Shown here: positions 1 through 7,041 of the stretch, in pieces
How the letters are laid out: each line of letters opens with the position of its first letter
Position numbering within the stretch: the first letter of the stretch is position 1
Origin: UBA8514 sp034933685
Lineage (GTDB): Bacteria > Bacillota > Clostridia > Lachnospirales > Anaerotignaceae
Direction of reading: 5' to 3'
Length of the DNA: 14,592 nt
Assembly (NCBI GenBank): GCA_034933685.1
Contig: JAYFNB010000027.1
Span: 1 to 14,592, forward strand
Notes under the pieces: model-generated
Told to the model about the DNA's origin: nothing
Databases searched by the model: none
What the model saw: the letters and a program-made list of their open reading frames with translations, nothing else
Made by a program: the position numbers and the translations under genes

Positions 1-67
1 GATATCCACTAACCATTTCGCGTAAAGCCTGTCTTTCAGGGGATTCGTTTCTTCGTCTTTTCGCCAT
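1..67 (-). CDS. IS256-family transposase, N-terminal 22 codons only
   Basis: ATG at 67 opens a frame that runs off the left edge: MAKRRRNESPERQALREM, then VSGY. A GGAGG ribosome-binding site lies eight bases before the start. The basic, Arg/Lys-rich opening followed by a helix resembles the start of clostridial IS256-family (mutator-type) transposases. The DDE catalytic domain is outside the window, so the family call rests on this short start plus the terminal repeat. Another mutator-like or unrelated transposase remains possible. Confidence 0.6.
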   Translation of the reverse strand, partial: MAKRRRNESPERQALREMVSGY

Positions 68-71
68 AAAA

Positions 72-119
72 TAAACCTCCAAACTGAGTAATTTTATCTT
101 ACATCAGTTTAGAGGTTTA
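72..119 (-). promoter_or_regulatory. Hairpin sequestering the transposase ribosome-binding site
   Basis: On the minus strand TAAACCTCTAAACTGA (119-104) pairs with TCAGTTTGGAGGTTTA (87-72). This gives a 16-bp stem with one G-U pair around a 16-base loop. The 3' arm contains the GGAGG site of the transposase. By analogy with other insertion sequences, such a structure would suppress translation from transcripts that enter from outside the element. A transcript starting inside the loop would escape this. Confidence 0.6.
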
Positions 120-140
120 CACAAACTTTGGGATACTCCC

Positions 141-526
141 ACGTCACGCCCCTACCCTTCAATCACGTCTCAGGATTCATGAATCATTGAACTATATGAC
201 ACCTGTACAATTTAGATTGCAAGCCTTATAAAAACTGTCCGACAAAATGTTGCATTCCAATCCTAGTAATTTGATTTTCCTTCTTATCTGAAGTTCACGA
301 CTATTCTGTATCCAATTTGATTTTTATATCCTGTATTCCCCAAATTATAGCCATGCTAACAGATTGTTTATCAAAACATAGATATAATACCTGCTAAGTT
401 ATAAGCATTATTCCTCCAACTTAGTTAAAAACTCATCCAGTGATTCTTTAATGTCTATATTCATACACTCCGCAAGTATCAATCTACTAGATTTTTTTGT
501 AATTAAATATGAACTTGAAACCTATG
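141..526. other. Non-coding stretch; possible 37-codon ORF tail at 408-521
   Basis: No intact gene is seen here. On the minus strand a stop-bounded frame (408-521) encodes VSSSYLITKKSSRLILAECM followed by NIDIKESLDEFLTKLEE and a stop. This composition looks protein-like, but the frame has no good start codon; the first ATG, at 464, would give only 18 residues. It may be the decayed C-terminus of a gene lost next to the insertion sequence. I do not recognise the family. The rest (141-407) shows nothing supportable. Confidence 0.3.
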
Positions 527-1708
527 TCAACCATTAAGAAATTTAAGTGCTGTTCTTATATGTAATTCAGCACCATATTTCATTATATTTTCGTCAATAG
601 TAAATTGGGGATGATGATGTGGATAAATACTGCCTTCATCAGGGTTACCTATGCCCAAAAAAGTCATAACAGATGGTATCCTTTGGCTTATTACCGCAAA
701 ATCCTCACCAACAAGACTTTTAAATTCATCTACATTTTCGTTGGTTTCATAAACTGCCTCCGCAGATTTTTTTACAACAGAAACTAAACTAGCATCATTT
801 ATTAAAGAAGGATTACTTGGTATAAATAATATGTCATATTCTAAAGCCATAACCTCACATATTCCTCTTACGACCCGTTTAAAAGCAGCTAATATTCTTT
901 CCTTAGAATTTTTTTCATCAGGGAACAGAAACCTAATTGTACCACCAAGCTTAACTTGATCTGATATAATGTTCCTTGCAGTTCCTCCTCTTATTTGACC
1001 AACCATAATTGCAGTAGGGCAAAGCGGATCATATTCTCTTGTAGAAAGAACTTGTAAAGAATCAATTATTTTAGCAGCTCCTAAAATTGCATCTCTACCA
1101 TTATGCGGAGAGGATGTATTTCCTGCCTTACCAAATACAGTAATTTCAAATTCTTCTGTGGTACCAAGTACTGGTCCACTACTAAGCCCTATTCTGCCGC
1201 TTTTAATTGGACTCCATAGATGAACGGCAAAGGCCGCATCCACTTTTGGATTTTCAAGCACTCCCTCGTTAATCATATCAAGCGCTCCTGCCTCCTCTTC
1301 GTTGGGCTGAAATACAAACTTGATATATCCTTTAAACTCATTACGGTGTCTTGCCATTATTTTAGCAACTACCAACAAAATTGCCATATGCCCATCATGC
1401 CCAGATGCATGCATGATACCTTCATATATACTGCTAAATTCCAAGCCTGTTTTTTCATCCACTGGTAGTGCATCCATATTTGCACGCAACAGTATTGTTT
1501 TCCCCTCGCCAACAGTACCTTTTAATGTACCAACCACACCTGTTTTGGCAATATTTTTAACTTCTATATCAATTTTTTTAAGATAATCATATATTATCTT
1601 TGATGTTCGAAACTCTTTAAATCCTAGTTCAGGATTTTCGTGAAAATCTCTGCGCAATGCTATAAGCTCGCTTTCAAAGGCCGTAACTTCCCTTTTAATA
1701 TCAAACAT
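527..1708 (-). CDS. M20-family amidohydrolase paralogue with altered active-site residues
   Basis: This 393-residue protein of the M20D aminoacylase/hippuricase group is about two-thirds identical by eye to the product of 4582-5763 and has the same length. It keeps the family framework: PNEEEAG with catalytic Glu137/138, His163 in AVHLW, GEDFA near residue 335 and the HHH cluster at 364-366. Three conserved positions differ: HASGHDGH has Ser102 where the metal-binding Cys is expected, RANMDAL has Asn77 for Asp, and AGNTSSPH has Asn197 for the lid-domain His. It may therefore be inactive, have changed metal use, or serve another role. The start at 1708 is chosen because it matches the paralogue (MFDIK) and follows GGTGG; an ATG at 1732 lacks a good site. 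It lies downstream of a strong terminator and so is probably transcribed separately. Confidence 0.85.
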   Translation of the reverse strand: MFDIKREVTAFESELIALRRDFHENPELGFKEFRTSKIIYDYLKKIDIEVKNIAKTGVVGTLKGTVGEGKTILLRANMDALPVDEKTGLEFSSIYEGIMHASGHDGHMAILLVVAKIMARHRNEFKGYIKFVFQPNEEEAGALDMINEGVLENPKVDAAFAVHLWSPIKSGRIGLSSGPVLGTTEEFEITVFGKAGNTSSPHNGRDAILGAAKIIDSLQVLSTREYDPLCPTAIMVGQIRGGTARNIISDQVKLGGTIRFLFPDEKNSKERILAAFKRVVRGICEVMALEYDILFIPSNPSLINDASLVSVVKKSAEAVYETNENVDEFKSLVGEDFAVISQRIPSVMTFLGIGNPDEGSIYPHHHPQFTIDENIMKYGAELHIRTALKFLNG

Positions 1709-1740
1709 TTTATCCACCATGCCTTTCTTCATAGCTTCAG

Positions 1741-1767
1741 TTTATATTTCAACCTTTTTTTAGTCAA
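1741..1767 (-). promoter_or_regulatory. Weak candidate promoter for the downstream M20 paralogue
   Basis: On the minus strand TTGACT (1767-1762) and TATAAA (1746-1741) are separated by 15 bases, shorter than the usual 17. They lie between the ridA terminator and the M20 gene. A separate promoter is expected there, but the match is only moderate. Confidence 0.25.
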
Positions 1768-1842
1768 GTAAGATTTCTAGAAAATTGACCCTTTGTCTAT
1801 TATTTATCTGCCATATACTTATATACTTCAACCAATGTTTTC

Positions 1843-1874
1843 CATAAAAGGGAGGTGCTTTTTAAGCACCTCCC
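1843..1874 (-). terminator. Rho-independent terminator after ridA
   Basis: GGGAGGTGCTT (1874-1864) and AAGCACCTCCC (1860-1850), read on the minus strand, form a perfect 11-bp GC-rich stem with a 3-base loop. TTTT and a short T-rich tail follow. It begins 8 bases after the ridA stop codon and should end the main catabolic transcript, separating it from the second M20 gene. Confidence 0.85.
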
Positions 1875-1881
1875 CAAATTA

Positions 1882-2265
1882 TTAAAGCTCCGCAATTGCA
1901 TCAATTTCAAGGCTTGCACCGCCTGCAAAATCAACCACCTGCATAGCAATTCTGGCAGGAAGATATTCTGTAAAGTAATTTTTATACACTTCATTAAACT
2001 CTGTCATTTTTTTTATGTCTTTAATATAAACACTAACTTTAACTATATCTGCCATGGTGCCACCAGCAGCTTCAATTGTATTTTTAAGATTTTCCATAGC
2101 GTATTTTGTTTCTATTTTAATGTCACCATCGCCCATAATAATTTCAGTTTCAGGTTCGTCACCGCAAACACCTGCAAGATACACCGTATTTCCTACCCGT
2201 ATAGCCTGTGAGTAGGGTGCTGTTGGCTTTGTGGCTTTTTCAGTAAATATGACCTTTTTTTCCAT
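1882..2265 (-). CDS. ridA: RidA-family enamine/imine deaminase
   Basis: This 127-residue protein matches the YjgF/YER057c/UK114 (RidA) family over its full length. Visible family features are PYSQAIRVGN near residue 17, YLAGVCGDEP, the central helix AMENLKNTIEAAGG, the PARIAMQV segment carrying the conserved substrate-binding Arg, and the closing LEIDAIAEL with the conserved Glu. RidA proteins are cytoplasmic trimers that hydrolyse reactive 2-aminoacrylate-type enamines and imines released by PLP-dependent dehydratases. Its start is 14 bases after the stop of the EutB-like dehydratase, with a GGAGGG site in the gap, so the two are co-transcribed. The pairing makes chemical sense: the dehydratase releases the kind of intermediate RidA clears. 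Confidence 0.93.
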   Translation of the reverse strand: MEKKVIFTEKATKPTAPYSQAIRVGNTVYLAGVCGDEPETEIIMGDGDIKIETKYAMENLKNTIEAAGGTMADIVKVSVYIKDIKKMTEFNEVYKNYFTEYLPARIAMQVVDFAGGASLEIDAIAEL

Positions 2266-2279
2266 ATTCCCTCCAATAA

Positions 2280-3257
2280 TTAACTGTTTTCATTTAATAC
2301 TTCTTTGACAGCTTCCATACTTATTCCATTGCCCGTAACAATAATTACAACATTGCTGCCCGGCTTAATTGTTCCACTTCTTAATGCATATGCCACACCA
2401 GTTGCACTTGCTCCTTCTGCAATTACGCGATGATTTTCCATAATGTAGAAAATTCCTTTGGATATTTCTTCTTCACTTACCTGCACTGTTTCATCAACAT
2501 AGTCTCTTGTAATATCAAATGTATACTTATTGTCAAGACCAATTCCACCAAGCAGACTATCTGCTAAAGTAGGTTCTTCCGGCATTTCAACTGGATGCCC
2601 AACTTTAAGACTTTCTACCATAACAGCTGCATTTTGCTGAGAAACACCTATTACTTTAACCCCTGGAACGGTTAACTTAAACCCTAGTGTTACACCAGAA
2701 ATAAGACCACCACCACTTAACGGAACTATGGCAGTATCAATTTCAGGAAGGTCCTCAATTATTTCAAGGCTCATTGTTCCCTGTCCACAAATAATTTCTT
2801 TGTCATCAAAAGGTGGTATAACACAAACACCTTCTTCTTTTTCCATATCAAAGCAATAAACACCTGCCGCATCCTGAGAATCCCAATTTTGCAAAATAAT
2901 AGGATTCCATCTTCCTATAGCCTTAACCTTAACTGATGGTACACTTTTCGACATACAAACTGTAGCCTTAATGCCAAGTTTGTTTGCTATATGCGCCACT
3001 GCCATACCGTGATTTCCTGTAGAAAAAGTTGAGACGCCTTTTTCTCGCTGTTGGGGTGTAAGGCTCAATATTTTATTTGCTGCTCCTCTAACTTTGAAAG
3101 CTCCTAAAGCCTGTAAGTTTTCTAACTTAAGATATATATTTGCACCTGTTTGCTCGCTAAGTTCCGGAGAATATACGAGAGGTGTTCTTGTTATGTATGG
3201 TGTTATCCTCTGTTTCGCCTTCCAAATATCTCTAGAAGTGATATCTTTTACTCGCAT
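2280..3257 (-). CDS. eutB: PLP-dependent threonine-dehydratase-like enzyme, hydroxyectoine EutB type
   Basis: This 325-residue fold-type II PLP enzyme is in the serine/threonine ammonia-lyase group. The Schiff-base lysine is Lys55 in GAFKVRGAA, the phosphate/substrate loop is STGNHG (79-84), and the glycine loop is PLSGGGL (179-185). It has no C-terminal ACT regulatory domain, unlike biosynthetic IlvA. Several stretches are characteristic of EutB from hydroxyectoine catabolism as I recall it: VCMSKSVP, IPPFDDKEII, GQGTMSLEIIEDLP and TLADSLLGGIGLDN. EutB is thought to act on the hydroxylated diaminobutyrate made from hydroxyectoine. The start at 3257 follows GGAGG by six bases; an upstream TTG overlaps that site and was rejected. 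A catabolic threonine or hydroxyaspartate deaminase is the alternative. Confidence 0.8.
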   Translation of the reverse strand: MRVKDITSRDIWKAKQRITPYITRTPLVYSPELSEQTGANIYLKLENLQALGAFKVRGAANKILSLTPQQREKGVSTFSTGNHGMAVAHIANKLGIKATVCMSKSVPSVKVKAIGRWNPIILQNWDSQDAAGVYCFDMEKEEGVCVIPPFDDKEIICGQGTMSLEIIEDLPEIDTAIVPLSGGGLISGVTLGFKLTVPGVKVIGVSQQNAAVMVESLKVGHPVEMPEEPTLADSLLGGIGLDNKYTFDITRDYVDETVQVSEEEISKGIFYIMENHRVIAEGASATGVAYALRSGTIKPGSNVVIIVTGNGISMEAVKEVLNENS

Positions 3258-3275
3258 AATTGTCCTCCATATCAA

Positions 3276-3439
3276 CTTTGTTTATTATAATGTTTTTTAT
3301 TGAAGGTATACCTCCTTTGCAATAAAATTTTCTACTGCAAAAGAGATAGTTTACCTTCTTATGCTAAAACAAAACTACTACTAAAATTTTGTTGCAATGT
3401 TAATCATTGCAATAAGATTGGTGTCTATGAATAACATAG
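3276..3439 (-). promoter_or_regulatory. Intercistronic region with inverted repeats upstream of eutB
   Basis: A perfect repeat TTGCAATG-N5-CATTGCAA lies at 3392-3412. Further TTGCA/TGCAA arms lie at 3317-3321 and 3336-3340. A 10-bp palindrome AGGTATACCT lies at 3304-3313, overlapping an AAAGGAGGT ribosome-binding sequence (minus strand) that has no start codon after it. A TATAAT hexamer (3289-3284) lacks a clear -35. The repeats could form a weak dctP transcript hairpin, a processing site or an operator for an internal promoter; the sequence alone does not decide. Confidence 0.35.
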
Positions 3440-4525
3440 TTATTTGGATTCTATTGCTGCTACTTCCTCAATTAATTTATCAAGAATGGCAGCACCATCA
3501 GCACCAACCATGTTCTTATATACGTCATAAGCACTCATTGCTTTTTCCTTAAAAGCTTGCCTTTCTTCCTCTGTTAGCTGTTCAACGGTTATATCACTTG
3601 ATGATTTGATAAGATCAAGCGCACCACCATTGAGTTCTTCCTGTATTTCAAAAGAACGCCCACTCATCTCATCAATGCTCTCTAATATAACATTTTGAAC
3701 TTCTTCAGGAAGACCTGCAAAAAAGTCTGGATTAACGCAGGTTGCGGTAATATAAAGATTTGAATTGGATTCTGTCAAATATTTCTGTACCTCATAAAAC
3801 TTTGAAGTATGAATAGCACTAATTGGATTTTCCTGACCCTCAATCATGTTAAGTTGTAGGCCTGAATAAACCTCAAGATAGCTCATTGGTGTTGGATTTG
3901 CACCATACGCTTCATATGCTGCAACAATCATTGGGGACTGCATTGTTCTAAACTTCAACCCCTTAAAGTCTTCTGGTGTGTGGAGTGGTTTATTACTTGT
4001 CCACTGCATTGCACCCTCTGTCCAAAAACTTAATGGTTGTATTTTCTTATCAATATACTTATTAACAAGCATGGTATTTAATGCTTCACTTGTTTTAAGA
4101 ACCTCTTGCGTTTTGGTCATATCCTCTGGAAAAAGGAAATGAAGTGAAAATAACTGATTTTCTGGAACAACAGTGCCTGTGTTGCCTGGGCTAATAACTG
4201 CAAACTCAAGCCCTCCATTTTGAAGAATTTCACACTGCTGTAATGCGTCTCCTATCTGTCCAACAGGGTAGATATCAAGCTTTATATGTCCATTAGATTT
4301 TTCACTGAGTAGTTGGGCAAATTCTTTGGCATAAACATCCTGCATATCGCCTTCATATTCCTCATGTGCCATTCTCCATGAATAATCAGCCATTTCCGTT
4401 GCTCCACCTTCTGAAGTTGAAGCTGCTGCAGGCGTTGACGATGAGCCTCTATTACCAGCACAACCACTAAACAAACCAACAGCCATAATACCAACCAAAA
4501 TTGTAGATAATACTTGCTTTTTCAT
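3440..4525 (-). CDS. dctP: TRAP transporter substrate-binding lipoprotein (DctP family)
   Basis: This 361-residue protein is the extracytoplasmic solute receptor of the TRAP system encoded by 5776-7592. It opens with a basic n-region, a hydrophobic stretch and the lipobox-like FSGC, with Cys22 as the likely lipidated residue, as expected in a Gram-positive cell. A Ser/Thr/Ala/Gly linker (27-44) leads into the DctP domain. Family motifs include LKFRTMQSP, with Arg193 the expected ligand-carboxylate contact, ANPTPMSYLEVYSGLQ, and IEGQENP (228-234). TRAP receptors usually bind carboxylates; TeaA and UehA bind ectoines. Its gene is separated from dctQM by the M20 gene, yet all are on the same strand with short gaps. 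The ligand cannot be read from sequence alone. Confidence 0.93.
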   Translation of the reverse strand: MKKQVLSTILVGIMAVGLFSGCAGNRGSSSTPAAASTSEGGATEMADYSWRMAHEEYEGDMQDVYAKEFAQLLSEKSNGHIKLDIYPVGQIGDALQQCEILQNGGLEFAVISPGNTGTVVPENQLFSLHFLFPEDMTKTQEVLKTSEALNTMLVNKYIDKKIQPLSFWTEGAMQWTSNKPLHTPEDFKGLKFRTMQSPMIVAAYEAYGANPTPMSYLEVYSGLQLNMIEGQENPISAIHTSKFYEVQKYLTESNSNLYITATCVNPDFFAGLPEEVQNVILESIDEMSGRSFEIQEELNGGALDLIKSSSDITVEQLTEEERQAFKEKAMSAYDVYKNMVGADGAAILDKLIEEVAAIESK

Positions 4526-4581
4526 AAACCTCTTCCCCCTATTTTCTTATAATATTATTTTTTGTCCTGACTATTTAAGTC

Positions 4582-5763
4582 TTATTCCTTCAAGTAAGCT
4601 AAAACACTTCTTACCTGTAGTTCAACTCCATACTTCATCATACTTTCATCAATGTCAAAACACGCGTGGTGATGCGGAAAGTCGCTTTTTTTATTCTCAT
4701 CAGCAATTCCAATCCACGTCATCACAGCTGGAACTTTATGGCTAAACTCTGCAAAGTCTTCACCAGCAAGAGATTTAAAATCTTCTACATTAACTCTTGT
4801 TCCGTAAACTTCTGCTGATGCATTCCTTACAATTTCAACCATTTTGGAATCATTTAAAAGAGATGGATTGCTAGGAATAAATTTAATTTTATAGTCTAGT
4901 TGGTGGGCCATGCATATACCCTTCACTATTCTCTCAAAGGCCTCAAGCACCTTTGGTTTGTTAATTTGCTCGTTTGGAAACAGAAAGCGTATTGTTCCAC
5001 CAAGCTTAACATTATCTGTTATAATATTCCTTGCTGTTCCTCCATTTATGTGCCCAAACATAACTGCTATAGGTAATAACGGGTCATATTCTCGTGTACT
5101 AAGCGCTTGTATTGCTTGCACAACACAACAGGCACCAAGCAATGCGTCCTTAGCGGTGTGCGGAGTTGATGTATGTCCAGCCTTTCCTATTATTTCCATT
5201 TCAAACTCTTCAGTTGTACCAAGTATTGGCCCATCTGATAAACCAATGTTGCCACTTTTTATCGGGCTCCATAAATGCAGTGCAAATGCACCATCAACAT
5301 GAGGATTTTCTAGTACACCTTCGTTAATCATATCAAGGGCACCAGCTTCTTCCTCATTTGGTTGAAATACAAATTTTACGTTTCCTTTAAACTCTTCTTT
5401 GTGCGAAGAAAGTATTTTAGCTGCAATAAGCTGTATTGCCATGTGTCCATCGTGCCCACACGCATGCATAACGCCCTCATTTTTGCTGGCAAATGGCAAC
5501 CCTGTTTTCTCCTCAATTGGCAGCGCATCCATATCTGCTCGAAGCATTATTGTTTTGCCCTCACCCGCACCTCCTCTAAGCACTGCACTTACACCAGTTT
5601 TTGCAACGGTTGTTACCTCCAGTCCAAGTGCCATTAGGTAACCACAAATTTTTTTAGACGTAAGATTTTCTTGGTATCCTAATTCCGGTCTTTCATGAAA
5701 ATCTCGTCTTAGTGCTATCAATTCATTTTCTAGGTCTGTTACTTCCTTTTTTATGTCAAACAT
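4582..5763 (-). CDS. M20-family amidohydrolase, complete active site (candidate N-acetyl-diaminobutyrate deacetylase)
   Basis: This 393-residue metal-dependent amidohydrolase belongs to the M20D group (aminoacylase, hippuricase, IAA-amino-acid hydrolase). All expected residues are present: RADMDALP (Asp77), HACGHDGH (Cys102 and His104 as metal ligands), QPNEEEAG (Glu137/138), His163 in ALHLW, the lid-domain His in KAGHTSTPH (His197), GEDFA and PHHHACFDID near the C-terminus. The start at 5763 follows AAGGAG by eight bases; an in-frame GTG nine bases upstream overlaps the spacer. It lies 12 bases after dctM. In this context the likely job is removing the acetyl group from the ring-opened ectoine product. 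I recall an M20-type enzyme, DoeB2, annotated for this step, but the exact substrate is inference. Confidence 0.88.
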   Translation of the reverse strand: MFDIKKEVTDLENELIALRRDFHERPELGYQENLTSKKICGYLMALGLEVTTVAKTGVSAVLRGGAGEGKTIMLRADMDALPIEEKTGLPFASKNEGVMHACGHDGHMAIQLIAAKILSSHKEEFKGNVKFVFQPNEEEAGALDMINEGVLENPHVDGAFALHLWSPIKSGNIGLSDGPILGTTEEFEMEIIGKAGHTSTPHTAKDALLGACCVVQAIQALSTREYDPLLPIAVMFGHINGGTARNIITDNVKLGGTIRFLFPNEQINKPKVLEAFERIVKGICMAHQLDYKIKFIPSNPSLLNDSKMVEIVRNASAEVYGTRVNVEDFKSLAGEDFAEFSHKVPAVMTWIGIADENKKSDFPHHHACFDIDESMMKYGVELQVRSVLAYLKE

Positions 5764-5775
5764 CTTAACCACTCC

Positions 5776-7041
5776 TTACAATAAAAACAGAGAAAGCTGT
5801 GGACATGTAATAACAACAATTGTAATTAAAATAAGCATAATAAGATATGGCGGTATTCCCTTAACAATATCTAGATAAGGTCTATTAAATATAGCGCATC
5901 CTGTAAAGATATTGCAGCCAAATGGCGGGGAAACAGAACCAATAGCAGCCTGCAATGTTATGATAATTCCAAGGTGTATAGGATTAATACCTGCTCTTAT
6001 TGCCAGAGGATAAAAAATTGGCGAAAGAATAATAATAACCACCAAACTATCAACAAACATACAACCTATGAAGAAAAATATTGTAACTGTAATAAGTATT
6101 TTAAGTGCAGTTGGATCTGTACCCAAAATGGCTGTAGTAAGCATTTGTGGTATTTTTGCATAAGAGATTACCCATGAAAAAAGCTGTCCACCCGAAACAA
6201 GAATAAACACAGCACACGTAACGACCCCTGTACTTAATGCAATTTTATGTAAATCTTTGAGTTTAACAGTTTTAAAAACGCACATTTCCAATACAAGAGC
6301 ATATAACACCGCCACTGCCGCCGCTTCTGTTGGACTAAAGAAACCACTGTAAATACCAGCAAAAATAATCACAGGGAATCCTAATGGAGCTACCGCTCTT
6401 TTAAATGCACTACCCCTTTGTGACCAAGTAGCCTTTTTAAGGCAAGGCATTTTTGTTATTTTCGCAAATAAATAGCTATAAATTGAAAAGAAAATTAGTA
6501 TCAGTATTCCAGGTCCAATTCCAGCTATAAACAAATCACCTACTGATGACCCTGTAACAACCGCATACATAATCATTGAAATACTTGGTGGTATCAAAAG
6601 TGCAATTATTGCAGAATTAATTATAAGGCCAGAACTTGAACTATCTGAATAACCCAGCTTAAGTAATCTTTGGCGCATTGGCTTACCTATAGCAACTACA
6701 GTTGCTTGTGTTGAACCTGAAATGGCACCAAACATAGTGCAAGTAATGGCGGTTGTAATTGCCATGCCACCATGAATATGTCCAACAAAGGTTTCAACTA
6801 AATCTAAAAGCCGCTTAGTGGTATTTCCAGCACACATAATATCTGCAGCAAGAATGAACATAGGCACTGCAAGAAGAACCTGTGCCGAAATACCAGCAAT
6901 AAGCTGTTGAATCGACATAGAAAGATCCATATTTGGCATATAACCAATCATAACCGCCAGTGGGGCTGCTACCATAGGTATAACCATTGGAAAGTTAAAT
7001 AAAAGAAAAAACACCATAACTGTTAGTAATAATGCTATCAT
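5776..7041 (-). CDS. dctM: TRAP transporter large permease (DctM family)
   Basis: This 421-residue, very hydrophobic protein with about twelve predicted membrane segments has the usual length for the large TRAP permease subunit. Typical DctM features are the early PMFILAADIM segment, MFGAISGSTQATVVAIGKPM, INSAIIALLIPPS, GFFSPTEAAAVAVLYA, and a late ITLQAAIGSVSPPFG helix. It carries out ion-gradient-driven import of the solute delivered by DctP. Its ATG overlaps the dctQ stop codon by four bases, with GAGGAGG ten bases upstream, so the two are translationally coupled. Neighbouring catabolic genes point to an ectoine-like or N-acylated amino-acid substrate. Confidence 0.94.
   Translation of the reverse strand: MIALLLTVMVFFLLFNFPMVIPMVAAPLAVMIGYMPNMDLSMSIQQLIAGISAQVLLAVPMFILAADIMCAGNTTKRLLDLVETFVGHIHGGMAITTAITCTMFGAISGSTQATVVAIGKPMRQRLLKLGYSDSSSSGLIINSAIIALLIPPSISMIMYAVVTGSSVGDLFIAGIGPGILILIFFSIYSYLFAKITKMPCLKKATWSQRGSAFKRAVAPLGFPVIIFAGIYSGFFSPTEAAAVAVLYALVLEMCVFKTVKLKDLHKIALSTGVVTCAVFILVSGGQLFSWVISYAKIPQMLTTAILGTDPTALKILITVTIFFFIGCMFVDSLVVIIILSPIFYPLAIRAGINPIHLGIIITLQAAIGSVSPPFGCNIFTGCAIFNRPYLDIVKGIPPYLIMLILITIVVITCPQLSLFLL

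Larger units (their letters stand above)
1..140 (-). mobile_element. 5' end of an IS256-like insertion sequence (partial)
   Basis: Read on the minus strand, the sequence starts near 140 with GGGAGTATCCCAAAG, continues with GTGTAAACCTC, and reaches a transposase start codon 73 bases later. The AAAGT..GTGTAAA pattern resembles the terminal inverted repeat of IS256-type elements, as recalled from the family. The body of the element lies left of the window, so the other end, the target duplication and the exact tip cannot be seen. A related terminus in the opposite orientation occurs at about 14459. Confidence 0.65.

Noticed and set aside
1800..1994. Open frame of 64 codons on the minus strand overlapping ridA
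   Set aside because: It lies in another frame over the ridA 3' end and passes through the terminator stem; ridA explains the sequence.
2280..3257. Annotation as biosynthetic threonine deaminase IlvA
   Set aside because: It lacks the C-terminal regulatory domain, carries EutB-type motifs, and its neighbours are catabolic and not isoleucine-pathway genes.
3258..3275. Longer start (TTG at 3275) for the EutB-like enzyme
   Set aside because: The extra codons are formed by the GGAGG ribosome-binding site of the ATG at 3257.
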